Source of the DNA: Nephrocerus scutellatus
Lineage: Eukaryota; Arthropoda; Insecta; Diptera; Pipunculidae
DNA: 64,000 nucleotides
Direction: 5' to 3'
NCBI GenBank assembly: GCA_947095585.1
Contig: OX352761.1
Location: 64,184,882 to 64,248,881, forward strand
In this document: in pieces, positions 22,230 to 32,814 of the stretch
Layout of the letters: each line of letters opens with the position of its first letter
Position numbering within the stretch: the first letter of the stretch is position 1
Made by a program: the position numbers and the translations under genes
The notes under the pieces: generated by a model
Database searches by the model: none
What the model was told of the DNA's origin: nothing
The model's input: the letters and a program-made list of their open reading frames with translations, nothing else

Positions 22230-22930
22230 TGCATCCACCCCTGTTGCTTCGTCAAGGCATTACTCAGGTCGCTCACGTCTAGGCTCGTCACCACTCACGT
22301 CACTCGTCGTCACTAACGGCAAGGCTAGTCACCCTTCACGTCGCTCGTCGTCACTAACGTCAAGGCCCGTCACCATTCACGTCAGTCACGTCACTTCGTC
22401 GCTCAGGAGTCCCGACTGTCTCACGCCTCTCACGTCACTTTGTCAAGGCATTACTAGCGTCAAGGCTCGTCACCACTCACGTCACTCGTCGTCACTAACG
22501 GCAAGGCTCGTCACCCTTCACGTCGCTCGTCGTCACTAACGTCAAGGCCCGTCACCATTCACGTCAGTCACGTCACCTCGTCAAGGCATTACCCACGTCA
22601 CTTCATCGAAGCTCTCACGTCACTCACGTCACTTCATCGCTCAGGAGTCCCGACTGTCTCACGCCTCTCACGTCACTCACGTCACTTCGTCGCTCAGGAG
22701 TCTCGACTGTCTCACGCCTCTCACGTCACTTTGTCAAGGCATTACTAGCGTCAAGGCTCGTCACCACTCACGTCACTCGTCGTCACTAACGGCAAGGCTA
22801 GTCACCCTTCACGTCGCTCGTCGTCACTAACGTCAAGGCTCGTCACCATTCACGTCAGTCACGTCACTTCGTCAAGGCATTACCCACGTCACTTCATCGA
22901 AGCTCTCACGTCACTCACGTCACTTCGTCG
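22230..22930 (+). repeat. GTCA-rich complex repeat in 5' LTR
   Basis: Higher-order array of short words (CACGTCACT, CGTCGTCACTAACG, GTCAAGGC, GGAGTCCCGACTGTCTCACGC). A block of about 190-400 bp recurs, for example TTGTCAAGGCATTACTAGCG at about 22439 and 22731. Not coding; repeated in the 3' LTR. Confidence 0.85.
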
Positions 22931-23175
22931 CTCAGGAGTCCCGACTGTCTCACACCTACACACCGCTCAGAAGTCTCGACTGTCTCACGCCTACGCACCG
23001 CTCAGAAGTCTCGACTGTCTCACGCCTACACACCGTTCAGAAGTCTCGACTGTCTTACGCCTACGCACCGCTCAGAAGTCTCGACTGTCTCACGCCTACG
23101 CACCGCTCAGAAGTCTCGACTGTCTCACGCCTACACACCGTTCAGAAGTCTCGACGGTCTCACGCTAACGCATCG
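22931..23175 (+). repeat. 35-bp tandem array in 5' LTR
   Basis: Seven units of 35 bp (starts 22931, 22966, 23001, 23036, 23071, 23106, 23141), each CTCAGAAGTCTCGACTGTCT followed by CACGCCTACGCACCG or a variant. It grows out of a CAGGAGTC..CTCACGCC word of the preceding array. Confidence 0.92.
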
Positions 23176-23253
23176 CTCAGGACTTGCGCTCGTCAAAGGC
23201 TAACGTATCGCTTAGGACTCACTTTAAATAATAGATTATAAGAAAAGTAGGAA

Positions 23254-23259
23254 AATAAA
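23254..23259 (+). terminator. Polyadenylation signal in LTR
   Basis: AATAAA about 105 bases before the LTR end. Repeated in the 3' LTR at about 27930. Confidence 0.5.
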
Positions 23260-23366
23260 GAAAATACTTCGAAAAGTCCCAAAATAGAAATTTTATTGTA
23301 ACGACCCCTTGCCTCAGAACCCTGGTCACGCTGAGTTTACCCCGGCTGGGAAAACTCCGTTACAAT

Positions 23367-23384
23367 TGGCGCTCGAGCAGGGAC
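23367..23384 (+). other. Primer-binding site of Gag-protease element
   Basis: TGGCGCTCGAGCAGGGAC, two bases after the 5' LTR. It differs by one base from the primer site at 5703-5720 and by two from the classical tRNA-Lys(UUU) site. Confidence 0.75.
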
Positions 23385-23450
23385 TTTTCTTAGCAAAAGA
23401 AATATAACTTCCGAACGAAGAAAAGCGTAAAGAAAGAAAAAAAGGTCAAG

Positions 23451-25670
23451 ATGGTCAAGACAAGCTGGGTATACACCCTCTCAAAGGAGGAGCTGCAGAC
23501 CTACATGGCCGAATTTAAGTTGAAAAATTCCGGTGGAGTGGAAGAGTTAAGGAAGCGCTTCATAACCCACATCTCGGGACATGACGTAACGTCGGAAGAT
23601 GAGGCTCGGCTGGCCGAACTGGAAGCGAAGCACCAACGCGGCACATCACCATCACCGCCAGTGATCCTAACACCAGCCGACATACAAAAGGAAAGGAAGA
23701 CCACCGTTGCGACCTCTCTGACACCACACGGGACAACAATGGCCCCTGACACTAAGGAAACCGTACCGAGCAACACAAGGTCCTGGGAACCGCAGGTCGC
23801 AATGCCGTCCCATCAAGCGAAGGAGACATCCGCGGGATCATACCCAGTGGTTATAGACACGGTGCGGAAGTGGTCGGTGAAGTATGACGGTGGGAAAGAC
23901 CCCATCGCTTTTGTCGAACGGCTGGAGGAACTGGCCGATGCCTACTCACTTGACAAGGATCTCCTGGCAAAAACTATGCCGGAATTACTGCGAGACCGAG
24001 CTCTGTTGTGGTTCCGAAATAATAACCAGCGGTGGTCGAACTGGGATGCATTTAAGAAGGACTTCCTGAGGTTCTTCTTGCCAGCCAGATACATGGAGCA
24101 ACTGGACGATGAGATCCGACAGCGCCATCAGAGAGCTGGAGAGCCCTTTAAGGACTATGTCATAACCATGCAGAACCTCATGCGACATGCCAACTATACA
24201 AGGGCCCAGCAGACCGACCGGATCTTCAGGAACTGCCGCAGAGAGTACCAGCTGTACATCCGTAGGAAGGACTTCCAGGACTTACAGGATCTGATTGGAT
24301 TAGCAGAAGATCTGGAGGATATAGCTGGCGCGCCAGAACAAATCAGACAGACACCTAGACCCCGACAGATGGAGAGGAACCTTCTGGTCACAGAGAGTCA
24401 GGAGGAGCGCATCAACTTTCGAACGGCATGCCGACGCTGCGGCCAGGACGGGCACACCTGGCGAAGTTGTCAAAAACAACAATTGATGTTCTGTTGGGAT
24501 TGTGGCCAACGAGGAATCAGAACAATAGACTGTTGCCGTCAACTTACTTCACACGTTGAGCAGCGTCATTCTGTCCAGTTCAACAAAAGGGCAGCTCTGG
24601 TCCAGGACCGACAGCGAATTCTTGCCCGCATCATGATAGGCCGCGAATCCCTCCAAGCCACCATTGATACCGGCGCATCCCGTAGTTTTGTTAGCGAACG
24701 TTTGGCCGATAGTCTTCGAAATTTAGGCAACCCCATTTCCGTGAACATCCCAATTCAAATGGCCAACGGGAGTCAGACAACAGTCCGCGAAGGGTTGAAT
24801 GTCAACGTTCGTTTTGGGGTGTCATCGTATGCACTGCGCCTGTTGATACTACCGACCGCCGTTGATGATCTTACACTGGGGATGGACTTCCTTGCAAGGT
24901 CGAGGGCAACTTTAAGTTTCGGAGGTGAGTGCATAACACTCCAAACTGGGTTAGCACGGCTGGCTAAACGTCCGACGTACAACAAACTCAGAGAACCAAA
25001 ACAGCACGGTGCTACAGTTGGCGTGATACAAGTGTCACCAGCCCCGATTGAACCATCTCCAGTGAAGACTCCCATCAGAAATTGCCACAGAGGCCCCAGC
25101 AGCCATCGCTGCAGGAAGTCGACAGCAGTAACCCAACCACAAACCCAACAACGGCAGCGAAACGATCAAAACAGCGTGCGCAACAACAAAAGCCAAAACT
25201 TAAAAGGTGAAGCCACAACGAGTGCGGCCACAAAGAGCGCAGTAGTTAAAACGCAGCGGCGACGACGCAGCATTCGAAAGTCAGCGCATCAACATAACAA
25301 CAACGACCGCAGCAACAAAAATCGAAATTTAAAACTTCGACAACAACAACTACAGGCAGAACAACAGAGCGCAGCCGCAAAATTTGTCCAACAACAACCA
25401 CAGAAGCAGAAAAGGCAATGCCAGTTAATCTGGAGAACAACGGAGTGCACTAGAAGAATTATACAACAACGAGCACAGCATCAGAACTCAACGCATCAAA
25501 CGAACAACAATAGCAACAGGCACAGAAACAATAAAGTCGACAGCAGCAGCGAATTCAACAGAAGCAACGGAGTCAGCATAAGCATTGGCGACAGAGGTAG
25601 TACCAGCAGTAGACGCAACAATGTAAACTGGGACTACGAAAGTAGACTCCCCGCTATTAAAACTAGTTAG
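23451..25670 (+). CDS. Gag-protease polyprotein (739 aa)
   Basis: Intact ORF starting 86 bases after the LTR; the ATG in AAGATGG is the first in frame. Order: SAP-like helix-turn-helix at residues 10-40; Pro/Thr spacer; capsid domain about 138-290 (KWSVKYDGGKDPIAFVERL, ALLWFRNN, YVITMQNLMRHA); CCHC zinc knuckle C327-C330-H335-C340; a second knuckle C348-C351-(I356)-C361 whose His is replaced by Ile; aspartic protease with IDTGAS at 405-410 and LTLGMDFL at 474-481; Gln/Asn/Arg-rich tail about 550-739. It should package RNA and mature itself. Pol is absent, and the tail sits where RT would start. No frameshift or stop, so possibly still expressed. Confidence 0.9.
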   Translation: MVKTSWVYTLSKEELQTYMAEFKLKNSGGVEELRKRFITHISGHDVTSEDEARLAELEAKHQRGTSPSPPVILTPADIQKERKTTVATSLTPHGTTMAPDTKETVPSNTRSWEPQVAMPSHQAKETSAGSYPVVIDTVRKWSVKYDGGKDPIAFVERLEELADAYSLDKDLLAKTMPELLRDRALLWFRNNNQRWSNWDAFKKDFLRFFLPARYMEQLDDEIRQRHQRAGEPFKDYVITMQNLMRHANYTRAQQTDRIFRNCRREYQLYIRRKDFQDLQDLIGLAEDLEDIAGAPEQIRQTPRPRQMERNLLVTESQEERINFRTACRRCGQDGHTWRSCQKQQLMFCWDCGQRGIRTIDCCRQLTSHVEQRHSVQFNKRAALVQDRQRILARIMIGRESLQATIDTGASRSFVSERLADSLRNLGNPISVNIPIQMANGSQTTVREGLNVNVRFGVSSYALRLLILPTAVDDLTLGMDFLARSRATLSFGGECITLQTGLARLAKRPTYNKLREPKQHGATVGVIQVSPAPIEPSPVKTPIRNCHRGPSSHRCRKSTAVTQPQTQQRQRNDQNSVRNNKSQNLKGEATTSAATKSAVVKTQRRRRSIRKSAHQHNNNDRSNKNRNLKLRQQQLQAEQQSAAAKFVQQQPQKQKRQCQLIWRTTECTRRIIQQRAQHQNSTHQTNNNSNRHRNNKVDSSSEFNRSNGVSISIGDRGSTSSRRNNVNWDYESRLPAIKTS

Positions 25671-25692
25671 GGAAGCACAAGTTTTTCGCCGA

Positions 25693-25705
25693 AGTAACGG
25701 GGGAG
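25693..25705 (+). other. Polypurine tract of Gag-protease element
   Basis: Purine-rich AAGTAACGGGGGAG directly before the 3' LTR TGTGAGG; the site from which plus-strand DNA synthesis is primed. Confidence 0.7.
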
Positions 25706-28040
25706 TGTGAGGAACAAAATTCTTGTGGCCGAATTTTGTTCACACAAAACATGCAATATACTTTTTACCAAATTCGGGTGCACCCTGTACCCACGCAGTG
25801 CAACCACCAAACGCATATAAAAACAAAACAGCCAAAACAGCATCACGCCACCGGATTGACCAATCACAGCGCAGCACGCTATTTAGAATTTTTGCTGCGC
25901 AAAAAGGTATAAAAAGGCGAGCATGCAGTCAGTCGCTCTCTTACTCTTAGTCTGCTTCCTGTGGAGTTCGGATCACGTGGTGGTAAGTCATTTTTAATTA
26001 GTTCATTTAATTCACTGACTATCGCTGCCGACGTCTTTCTCTGCTTTCGTCATTCGTACGACGCAACATAACTGTGTGGCTCCCCTACGGGTTGTTGCGC
26101 TGGTACATCCAGCATATCGCTGCCGACGTCTTTCACTGCTTTCGTCATTCGTACGACGCAACATCACTGTGTGGCTCCCCTACGGGTTGTTGCGCTGGTA
26201 CATCCAGCATATCGCTGCCGACGTCTTTCTCTGCTTTCGTCATTCGTACGACGCAACATCACTGTGTGGCTCCCCTACGGGTTGTTGCGCTGGTACATCC
26301 AGCAGATCGCTGCCGACGTCTTTCTCTGCTTTCGTCATTCGTACGACGCAAGCAACATCACTGTGTGGCTCCCCTACGGGTTGTTGCGCTGGTACATCAA
26401 GCAGATCGCTGCCGACGTCTTTCTCTGCTTTCGTCATTCGTACGACGCAAGCAACATAACTGTGTGGCTCCCCTACGGGTTGTTGCGCTGGTACATCCAG
26501 CAGATCGCTGCCGACGTCTTTCTCTGCTTTCGTCATTCGTACGACGCAACATCACTGTGTGGCTCCCCTACGGGTTGTTGCGCTGGTACATCCAGCAGAT
26601 CGCTGCCGACGTCTTTCACTGCTTTCGTCATTCGTACGACGCAACATCACTGTGTGGCTCCCCTACGGGTTGTTGCGCTGGTACATCCAGCAGATCGCTG
26701 CCGACGTCTTTCTCTGCTTTCGTCATTCGTACGACGCAACATCACTGTGTGGCTCCCCTACGGGTTGTTGCGCTGGTACATCCAGCATATCGCTTCCGAC
26801 GTCTTTCTCTGCTTTCGTCATTCGTACGACGCAACATCACTGTGTGGCTCCCCTACGGGTTGTTGCGCTGGTACATCCAGCAGATCGCTGCCAACGTTCT
26901 CTCGCTGCATCCACCCCTGTTGCTTCGTCAAGGCATTACTCAGGTCGCTCACGTCTAGGCTCGTCACCACTCACGTCACTCGTCGTCACTAACGGCAAGG
27001 CTAGTCACCCTTCACGTCGCTCGTCGTCACTAACGTCAAGGCCCGTCACCATTCACGTCAGTCACGTCACTTCGTCGCTCAGGAGTCCCGACTGTCTCAC
27101 GCCTCTCACGTCACTTTGTCAAGGCATTACTAGCGTCAAGGCTCGTCACCACTCACGTCACTCGTCGTCACTAACGGCAAGGCTCGTCACCCTTCACGTC
27201 GCTCGTCGTCACTAACGTCAAGGCCCGTCACCATTCACGTCAGTCACGTCACCTCGTCAAGGCATTACCCACGTCACTTCATCGAAGCTCTCACGTCACT
27301 CACGTCACTTCATCGCTCAGGAGTCCCGACTGTCTCACGCCTCTCACGTCACTCACGTCACTTCGTCGCTCAGGAGTCTCGACTGTCTCACGCCTCTCAC
27401 GTCACTTTGTCAAGGCATTACTAGCGTCAAGGCTCGTCACCACTCACGTCACTCGTCGTCACTAACGGCAAGGCTAGTCACCCTTCACGTCGCTCGTCGT
27501 CACTAACGTCAAGGCTCGTCACCATTCACGTCAGTCACGTCACTTCGTCAAGGCATTACCCACGTCACTTCATCGAAGCTCTCACGTCACTCACGTCACT
27601 TCGTCGCTCAGGAGTCCCGACTGTCTCACACCTACACACCGCTCAGAAGTCTCGACTGTCTCACGCCTACGCACCGCTCAGAAGTCTCGACTGTCTCACG
27701 CCTACACACCGTTCAGAAGTCTCGACTGTCTTACGCCTACGCACCGCTCAGAAGTCTCGACTGTCTCACGCCTACGCACCGCTCAGAAGTCTCGACTGTC
27801 TCACGCCTACACACCGTTCAGAAGTCTCGACGGTCTCACGCTAACGCATCGCTCAGGACTTGCGCTCGTCAAAGGCTAACGTATCGCTTAGGACTCACTT
27901 TAAATAATAGATTATAAGAAAAGTAGGAAAATAAAGAAAATACTTCGAAAAGTCCCAAAATAGAAATTTTATTGTAACGACCCCTTGCCTCAGAACCCTG
28001 GTCACGCTGAGTTTACCCCGGCTGGGAAAACTCCGTTACA
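25706..28040 (+). repeat. 3' LTR (2335 bp) with satellites
   Basis: Same length and same order of arrays as the 5' LTR (offset 4676 bp): 95-bp array about 26025-26892, GTCA-rich array about 26906-27606, 35-bp array about 27607-27851. All tandem copies, including the two 99-bp variants, are in the same order, so the arrays have not changed since insertion as far as I can see. Confidence 0.92.
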
Positions 28041-28044
28041 GTAC

Positions 28045-28825
28045 CGCGTATAAGATTTTCTCCTCTATCCTTCAAGACAGGATAGCCCCATACGCTAAAG
28101 TCATCATTGGTCCATACCAGTCCACCCTAAGGCAGGTGATGGAAAAATGTCTAAAGTTTCAAAACTCACTACACCATCTTTTTATAGACTTTAAAGCCGC
28201 CTATGATAGCATAGCCAGAGTAGAAATTTATAAAGCCATGAGAGAATTCGGCACCCCAAATAAACTGACACGACTATGTAGGTTGAACATGACCAATGTT
28301 ATAAGCCAAATAAAAATATCCGGATCACTATCAAGCCCATTCAACATCTATAACGGGCTCCGACAAGGGGATGGACTGGCCTGCGTCCTCTTCAGCCTGG
28401 CGTTGGAGAAAGTGATCCGCGACTCTGACGTAACGGCGAGAGGAACAATCCTCTATAAGATACTGGCTTACGCAGACGATATTGACATCGTTGGTAGAAA
28501 CCAAAGAGCTGTACAGGAAGCTTTCATCCAGATAGACCAGGCGGCACGAAATCTGGGGCTGCATATAAATGAGAGCAAAACAAAGTACATGGTGGCCACG
28601 TCTGCGAGTAGAAGATCCAACATTGGTCCCTCAATTCAGATAGTGGAGCGCGAATTTGAAGTAGTGCAATCCTTTAACTATCTCGGCTCAACTATAGCAG
28701 CCGATAACAGCATGGAACCAGAAATACGCGCACGGTTGCTTAAAGCCAACAAAGCCTACTATACTTAACTTAACCATAACATCCAAGCTGCTGATATATA
28801 AGACAATGGTCATACCAGTACTTAC
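28045..28825 (+). pseudogene. RTE reverse transcriptase, palm and thumb piece
   Basis: Picks up the RTE frame after the LTR element: AYKIFSSILQDRIAPYA, HHLFIDFKAAYDSI (motif A), LRQGDGLACVLF (motif B), LAYADDIDIVG (catalytic motif C) and SFNYLGSTIAADNSMEPEI. A stop follows KANKAYY.. at 28768. The sequence continues in another frame to VIPVL, where copia is inserted at the CTTAC target. RT catalytic residues are intact in this segment. Confidence 0.88.
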
Positions 28826-29010
28826 TGTTGGGACAAACCGCAACGCAGAATAATATTTAATAGGCAGAGTAAAAAGCAAACACGTCTGAATGCAATCGTT
28901 TTAATTCACAGACTGAGAAAACATAGAGTTAGTTATTACTGTTTTGGTTTCTTATGTATGTGTATATAATCTTATGTATATTTCTACAAACGCAAGTTAT
29001 ATACCTTCTA
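28826..29010 (-). repeat. copia 3' LTR
   Basis: Same sequence as 34764-34947 apart from a few differences (for example GGCAGAG against GGCAGGG, and one extra base at the inner end). It is followed inward by the pyrimidine tract TCCTTCTCTC (29011-29020), the polypurine tract on the coding strand. Confidence 0.9.
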
Positions 29011-29111
29011 TCCTTCTCTCAAAACAGATCAATAACTATATTATTATATTCGATTAACAATGATTTAATATTACAATTCATTTTATACAGAATAAAAAAG
29101 TTTAAATTAAA

Positions 29112-29957
29112 TTAAGTTTGTAGCCCTAGCATATGGACAAATTCATTATGTTTTATCCTTTTGAGATTTTTAGTTAAGATATCGGCTATCATCTTATCAG
29201 TGGATAAATATTTAAGAATAAGAAGTTCCTTCTCTGCAACTTCACGAACGTAGTGCGCCTTGATGTCTATATGTTTGGCTCGATTGTGGAAAACTGGATT
29301 CTTCACCAACTTCTGCGCGCTTTGGTTGTCATTGTAGAGTTCTGTTGGATTGTCGACAAGTTCACTGAATCCAATTTCCTTTAAAAAACGTCTGAGGTAC
29401 GTAACTTCCTTTGCAGCTAACGAAAGCGCGACGTACTCGGCTTCAGTACTGCTTAGTGCAATAGTACTTTGCTTCTTAATATTCCATGTAACTGCTGCAC
29501 CAGCTAGAAAGAACACGAAACCGGTGTAGGATTTTCGGTCCACACAGTTTCCGCCCCAGTCGGCATCCACATACCCCTTTAACTTTGATCTTGTCTGAAA
29601 GTAATTAAGCTTTAAGTTAATCGTTGAACTCAAGTACCTTAGCATATGCTTAGCCGCATTCAAATGCTCAACATGCGGGTTCGTATTAAACTGAGCTAGT
29701 TTATTAACAGAGTGAGTGGTGTCCGGCCGTGTACACGTACTTAAGTACGTCAATGAACCAATGAGTGACTGGTACAATTTTTGGTCCACTTTCTGACACC
29801 CTGAACAATCAATACACTTTTTGAAATTAGTGCCCGGCTCCAAAGGTGTTGAACAACTTCTGGACTCTTCCATTTTAAATTGCTTCAGCAAAGTGCTTAT
29901 GAACTGCTGCTGGGAAACTTGAATGCCACCTTCAACTTTAGTTATTTCCATGCCCAA
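29112..29957 (-). pseudogene. copia RNase H and RT C-terminus
   Basis: Open for 281 codons to the natural end. It starts in the RT thumb (MGMEITK, QQFISTLLKQFKMEE) and continues SLIGSLTYLSTCTRPD, NPHVEHLNAAKHMLRYL, then RNase H: GYVDADWGGNC (first acidic residue), STEAEYVALS, DNQSAQKL, RAKHIDIKAHYVRE and MIADILTKNLKR. The domain itself is intact but is out of frame with RT through a shift near 29945, so the polyprotein is broken once here. Confidence 0.88.
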
Positions 29958-31034
29958 AAATAGTCAACCGGACCTTTATCTACAGCTTCAAATCGCAAAC
30001 AGATTTCACGTTTTATGCTTTCCAATCTCGCGGAGTTAGAGCAAGCAAGTAAAATATCGTCTACGTAAACTGCTACTATGTTTGTTTCATTGCTTATCTT
30101 CAATACATAGACGCAGGCGTCGCCATTACATTTTAAAAAACCAATCTCCTGTAGTGCTTTGTCTAAGTCCTGGTTCCAGTTACGTCCCGATTGCTTTAGT
30201 CCGTAAATTGATTTTTTGAGTCTGCATACTTTGTTCTCATTGTCTTTATCAATGAAATGTTCAGGCTGCTGCATATACACCTCCTCTTTTAATTTTCCGT
30301 TTAAATATGCTGTTGAAACATCCATCTGGTGTACGAACAAATCGTACTCAGCAGCCAAAGCAAGGATTAACCTTATTGACGAATATCTTGCGACTGGTGA
30401 GAAAACTTCTTTGTAATCAAGACCATATTTTTGACTACAGCCTTTTGCAACTAGTCTTGCTTTATATTTTACTGGAACGCCATGTTTATCGTGCTTTATG
30501 TTGAAGACCCATTTTGATTTTATGGGGTAACGATCTTCGGGCATATCGACAAGCGCCCATGTTTGGTTCTTAACCAACGACTGATACTCCGAAGACATAG
30601 CAGCTTCCCATTTATCAGCATCTCGTCCTTGTAAAGCCTCTTTTGTAGTTAACGGGTTGAACCTAGAATGCTCACTTCTTCTTATTAAGTTATTTATTTG
30701 CGGACAGCTTTCTTGAGCGTAACTGCATTCGGTGTTCTTGGCTTGATTTCTCTTCTTTTGTAACATTCTTAGCAACAGCAGTATTTTCATCTGCAACAAC
30801 AACGACATTTCCTTCTGACTTATCGGAAACATCAGTATCTATGACATCACACATAGCGTCATCAAAGTCATCATCATCAGATTGTTCCACCTCAGCAACA
30901 ACAACAGAAACGTTCGGTGATTTCACCTTGTTTCTTGGCGTGATTAATTCTTCTTCAGTTTCTTTAATTAGACTAGTGCAATCGCTTTGCTCTGCTCTGC
31001 TATCCCTTAAAGAAATCTGATTAAATGTTAACAT
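29942..31034 (-). pseudogene. copia reverse transcriptase and linker
   Basis: From the right: an acidic Ser/Asp-rich linker (to 31034), then a shift near 30700-30830, then RT: WEAAMSSEYQSLVKNQTW, IKSKWVFNIK, YKARLVAKG, RYSSIRLILALAA, HQMDVSTAYLNG, YMQQPE, KSIYGLKQSGRNW and the catalytic AVYVDDILLA. All RT motifs are present. The reading frame ends at the GPVDYFWAWK shift that separates it from RNase H. Confidence 0.88.
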
Positions 31035-32800
31035 ATAGAATTTCCCACTACAGGCACCCGTTATAATATAGAAATACTGAATATAAGATATTCACAGTAT
31101 GTAATCACATAATCACATAGAATAAGAATTCACATAATCACATAGAATAAGAATAATGTAAATGCGATCCAACTTCATATCTTGTTTACCAATTTCACAA
31201 TATGATGAAATCATCTTGTTTACTACTTTAACATTCAAGGCCAATCTTATCTCGCAATGCGAATTTTGTCAACATGTTTACTATCTTCAATTCAAGGCCA
31301 ATCAATGATCAAAACACCAGGACTGGGATTATGCACACGGCGAGTCGCCTTTTTTGAGCGACTTTTAGCTAAAGGCGAGAAATAGCGATTATGCACTAGG
31401 CGAGTAGACACTCGCTCTCGCCTTTTTTTCGTCCATGTATAATGCATAGTGAGAAGTAGAGCGATAAGTTTTTTGTTTTGTTGTTCGAAATAAACGTTTT
31501 TTTATAAACGTAAATTTTTATTTGAATTGGTTGTCGGTAAGATAATAGTGATAATATACATTTTTTTTTTTTTTTTAATTTATCATATTTATAATTACTA
31601 TTTCAGTATGCATATATGTATTATATATTATTTCACAAAAATGGAAAGAATTACTTAACAACAAAAAAGAACTATGATAAATTTAATGGAGGAAAATTTT
31701 GAATTCATTAACGGGAGATTCCGGCTTGAATCTCAAGGGACACAATTGACAATTGGAAAATATTCTTTCATACTATTTATTAAATTAATTAATAAACCTT
31801 TCGGTAGTCGGTAAAGTTTCTGGAATTTTTGGATAAAATATTGACTTAATTAAATATATAAATAAATAACATAAATATGTGTATACTATTAAAATTATAT
31901 ACCTTGTATCGTCGATGTCAAAAGGGTTTAATTCGTCCCTAAAAATTACAACAACAAACAAATTGGATAGACCAGAAAAGGCTTAGCGTTAACCAAAAAA
32001 AAATTTTAGGTTAAGAAATATTTAACCAAATTTTTAGTTATAATTCCCAACACCAGAGTCGACTTTTAAAAATGATATATGGATAAGTTGGCAAACACAT
32101 GAAACAAAAAATTTACCAATTGAATTGGTTAGTTTTTGCTGTTGCTTTGATCAGCCGTTAACCACAAAAAATACCTAACTCATTTTGTTGAAAGCAATAT
32201 AGCAAATATCACAACATAAAATGTCATCCAATTTCAAACAACAACAAAAGCACAATATGACAGCTAAATTCATAGTTGCTCAATTTTCTCGCCTTTTACT
32301 TTTGTCGTTTTGTCATAATCGCTAAAAAACTGTCGGACAAAACAAAAAGGCGAGAAATCCAACCAAAACTCCCTTCTCGCCTTTTGTGCATAATCCCACT
32401 CCAGATGGTCAATTACGACGAATTTAGATATCCGTTCAAAGCATGTTAGAACATGAAAACAACCTTATCTCAAATCAGATCTAAGACAATAACATGTTGA
32501 CGTCCTCAAAGACGAAAACAAGTTCAAAGTCCAAAACTATTTCACAACCAAAAACACAAGTTGGATCACATAACAGAATAAGTATATAGAATTAAGTATA
32601 AAAGCAGAAGCATTCAGTATTCATTCATTCATTAAGTATCCAACATTCATTCAGTATTGTTTAACGGATTGTATTATTAACACTTCCATTCTACAAATTT
32701 ATACAGTGATACAGGATATAGAATCATTCAATAAAGATATTGTCTTAATAATTTTCTTGTGACTTGTAATTTTATTTTAATAAAGAAAGATCTTTTTTAA
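31035..32800. mobile_element. Unclassified LTR-like insertion in copia
   Basis: Noncopia DNA that separates the integrase end (about 32815) from the linker (31034). It contains a 24-bp direct repeat CACATAATCACATAGAATAA (about 31106 and 31130), TATAAAAG at 32597-32604 followed by CATTCAGT repeats, and AATAAA at 32730-32735, an LTR-style promoter and polyadenylation arrangement on the plus strand. It may be a solo LTR, perhaps of a BEL/Pao element. Exact ends and target duplication were not resolved. It carries a PIF/Harbinger-like element. Confidence 0.5.
31325..32397. mobile_element. PIF/Harbinger-like DNA transposon, non-autonomous
   Basis: The inverted termini GGGATTATGCACA and TGTGCATAATCCC are flanked by ACT on both sides (31322-31324 and 32398-32400), a 3-bp target duplication as in PIF/Harbinger. 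Subterminal GGCGAG/CTCGCC words repeat in both orientations at each end. Around 31640-31840 a broken frame reads QKRTMINLMEENFEFINGRF, similar to Myb/SANT-like proteins that PIF/Harbinger elements encode beside their transposase. No DDE transposase was seen in the 1073 bp. Confidence 0.68.
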
Positions 32801-32814
32801 AATTTACTAAGTTA

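Larger units (their letters stand above)
21030..23364 (+). repeat. 5' LTR (2335 bp) with satellites
   Basis: Starts TGTGAGGAAC, ends CTCCGTTACA. Order: U3 of about 200 bp, TATA box at 21231, 95-bp array (21349-22216), GTCA-rich array (22230-22930), 35-bp array (22931-23175), AATAAA at 23254, then a terminal block CCCCTTGCCTCAGAACCCTG ending at 23364. Most of the LTR is tandem repeat downstream of the TATA box, so by position it would be transcribed as R/U5. Confidence 0.92.
21030..28040 (+). mobile_element. Non-autonomous Gag-protease LTR retrotransposon with satellite LTRs
   Basis: Complete 7011-bp insertion with 4-bp target duplication GTAC (21026-21029 and 28041-28044) inside the RTE. Two 2335-bp LTRs (TGTGAGG..TTACA) flank a 2341-bp interior holding a primer site, one Gag-protease ORF and a GGGGGAG purine tract. 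There is no RT, RNase H or integrase, so it must depend on another element. I found only two LTR differences, both near the TATA box (around 21242-21246 against 25918-25922), so the insertion looks young. Resembles TR-GAG elements in concept, with protease kept. Confidence 0.9.

Noticed and set aside
21398..22539. Long plus-strand ORFs (294, 273, 218 codons) in the LTR and their duplicates at 26074-27215
   Set aside because: They are one 95-bp repeat read in rotating frames; the same codons appear in three frames and continue into low-complexity GTCA DNA. Not protein genes.
22230..23175. CRISPR-like appearance of regularly spaced repeats
   Set aside because: Units are contiguous with no unique spacers, lie inside an LTR and occur identically in the other LTR of a eukaryotic retroelement.
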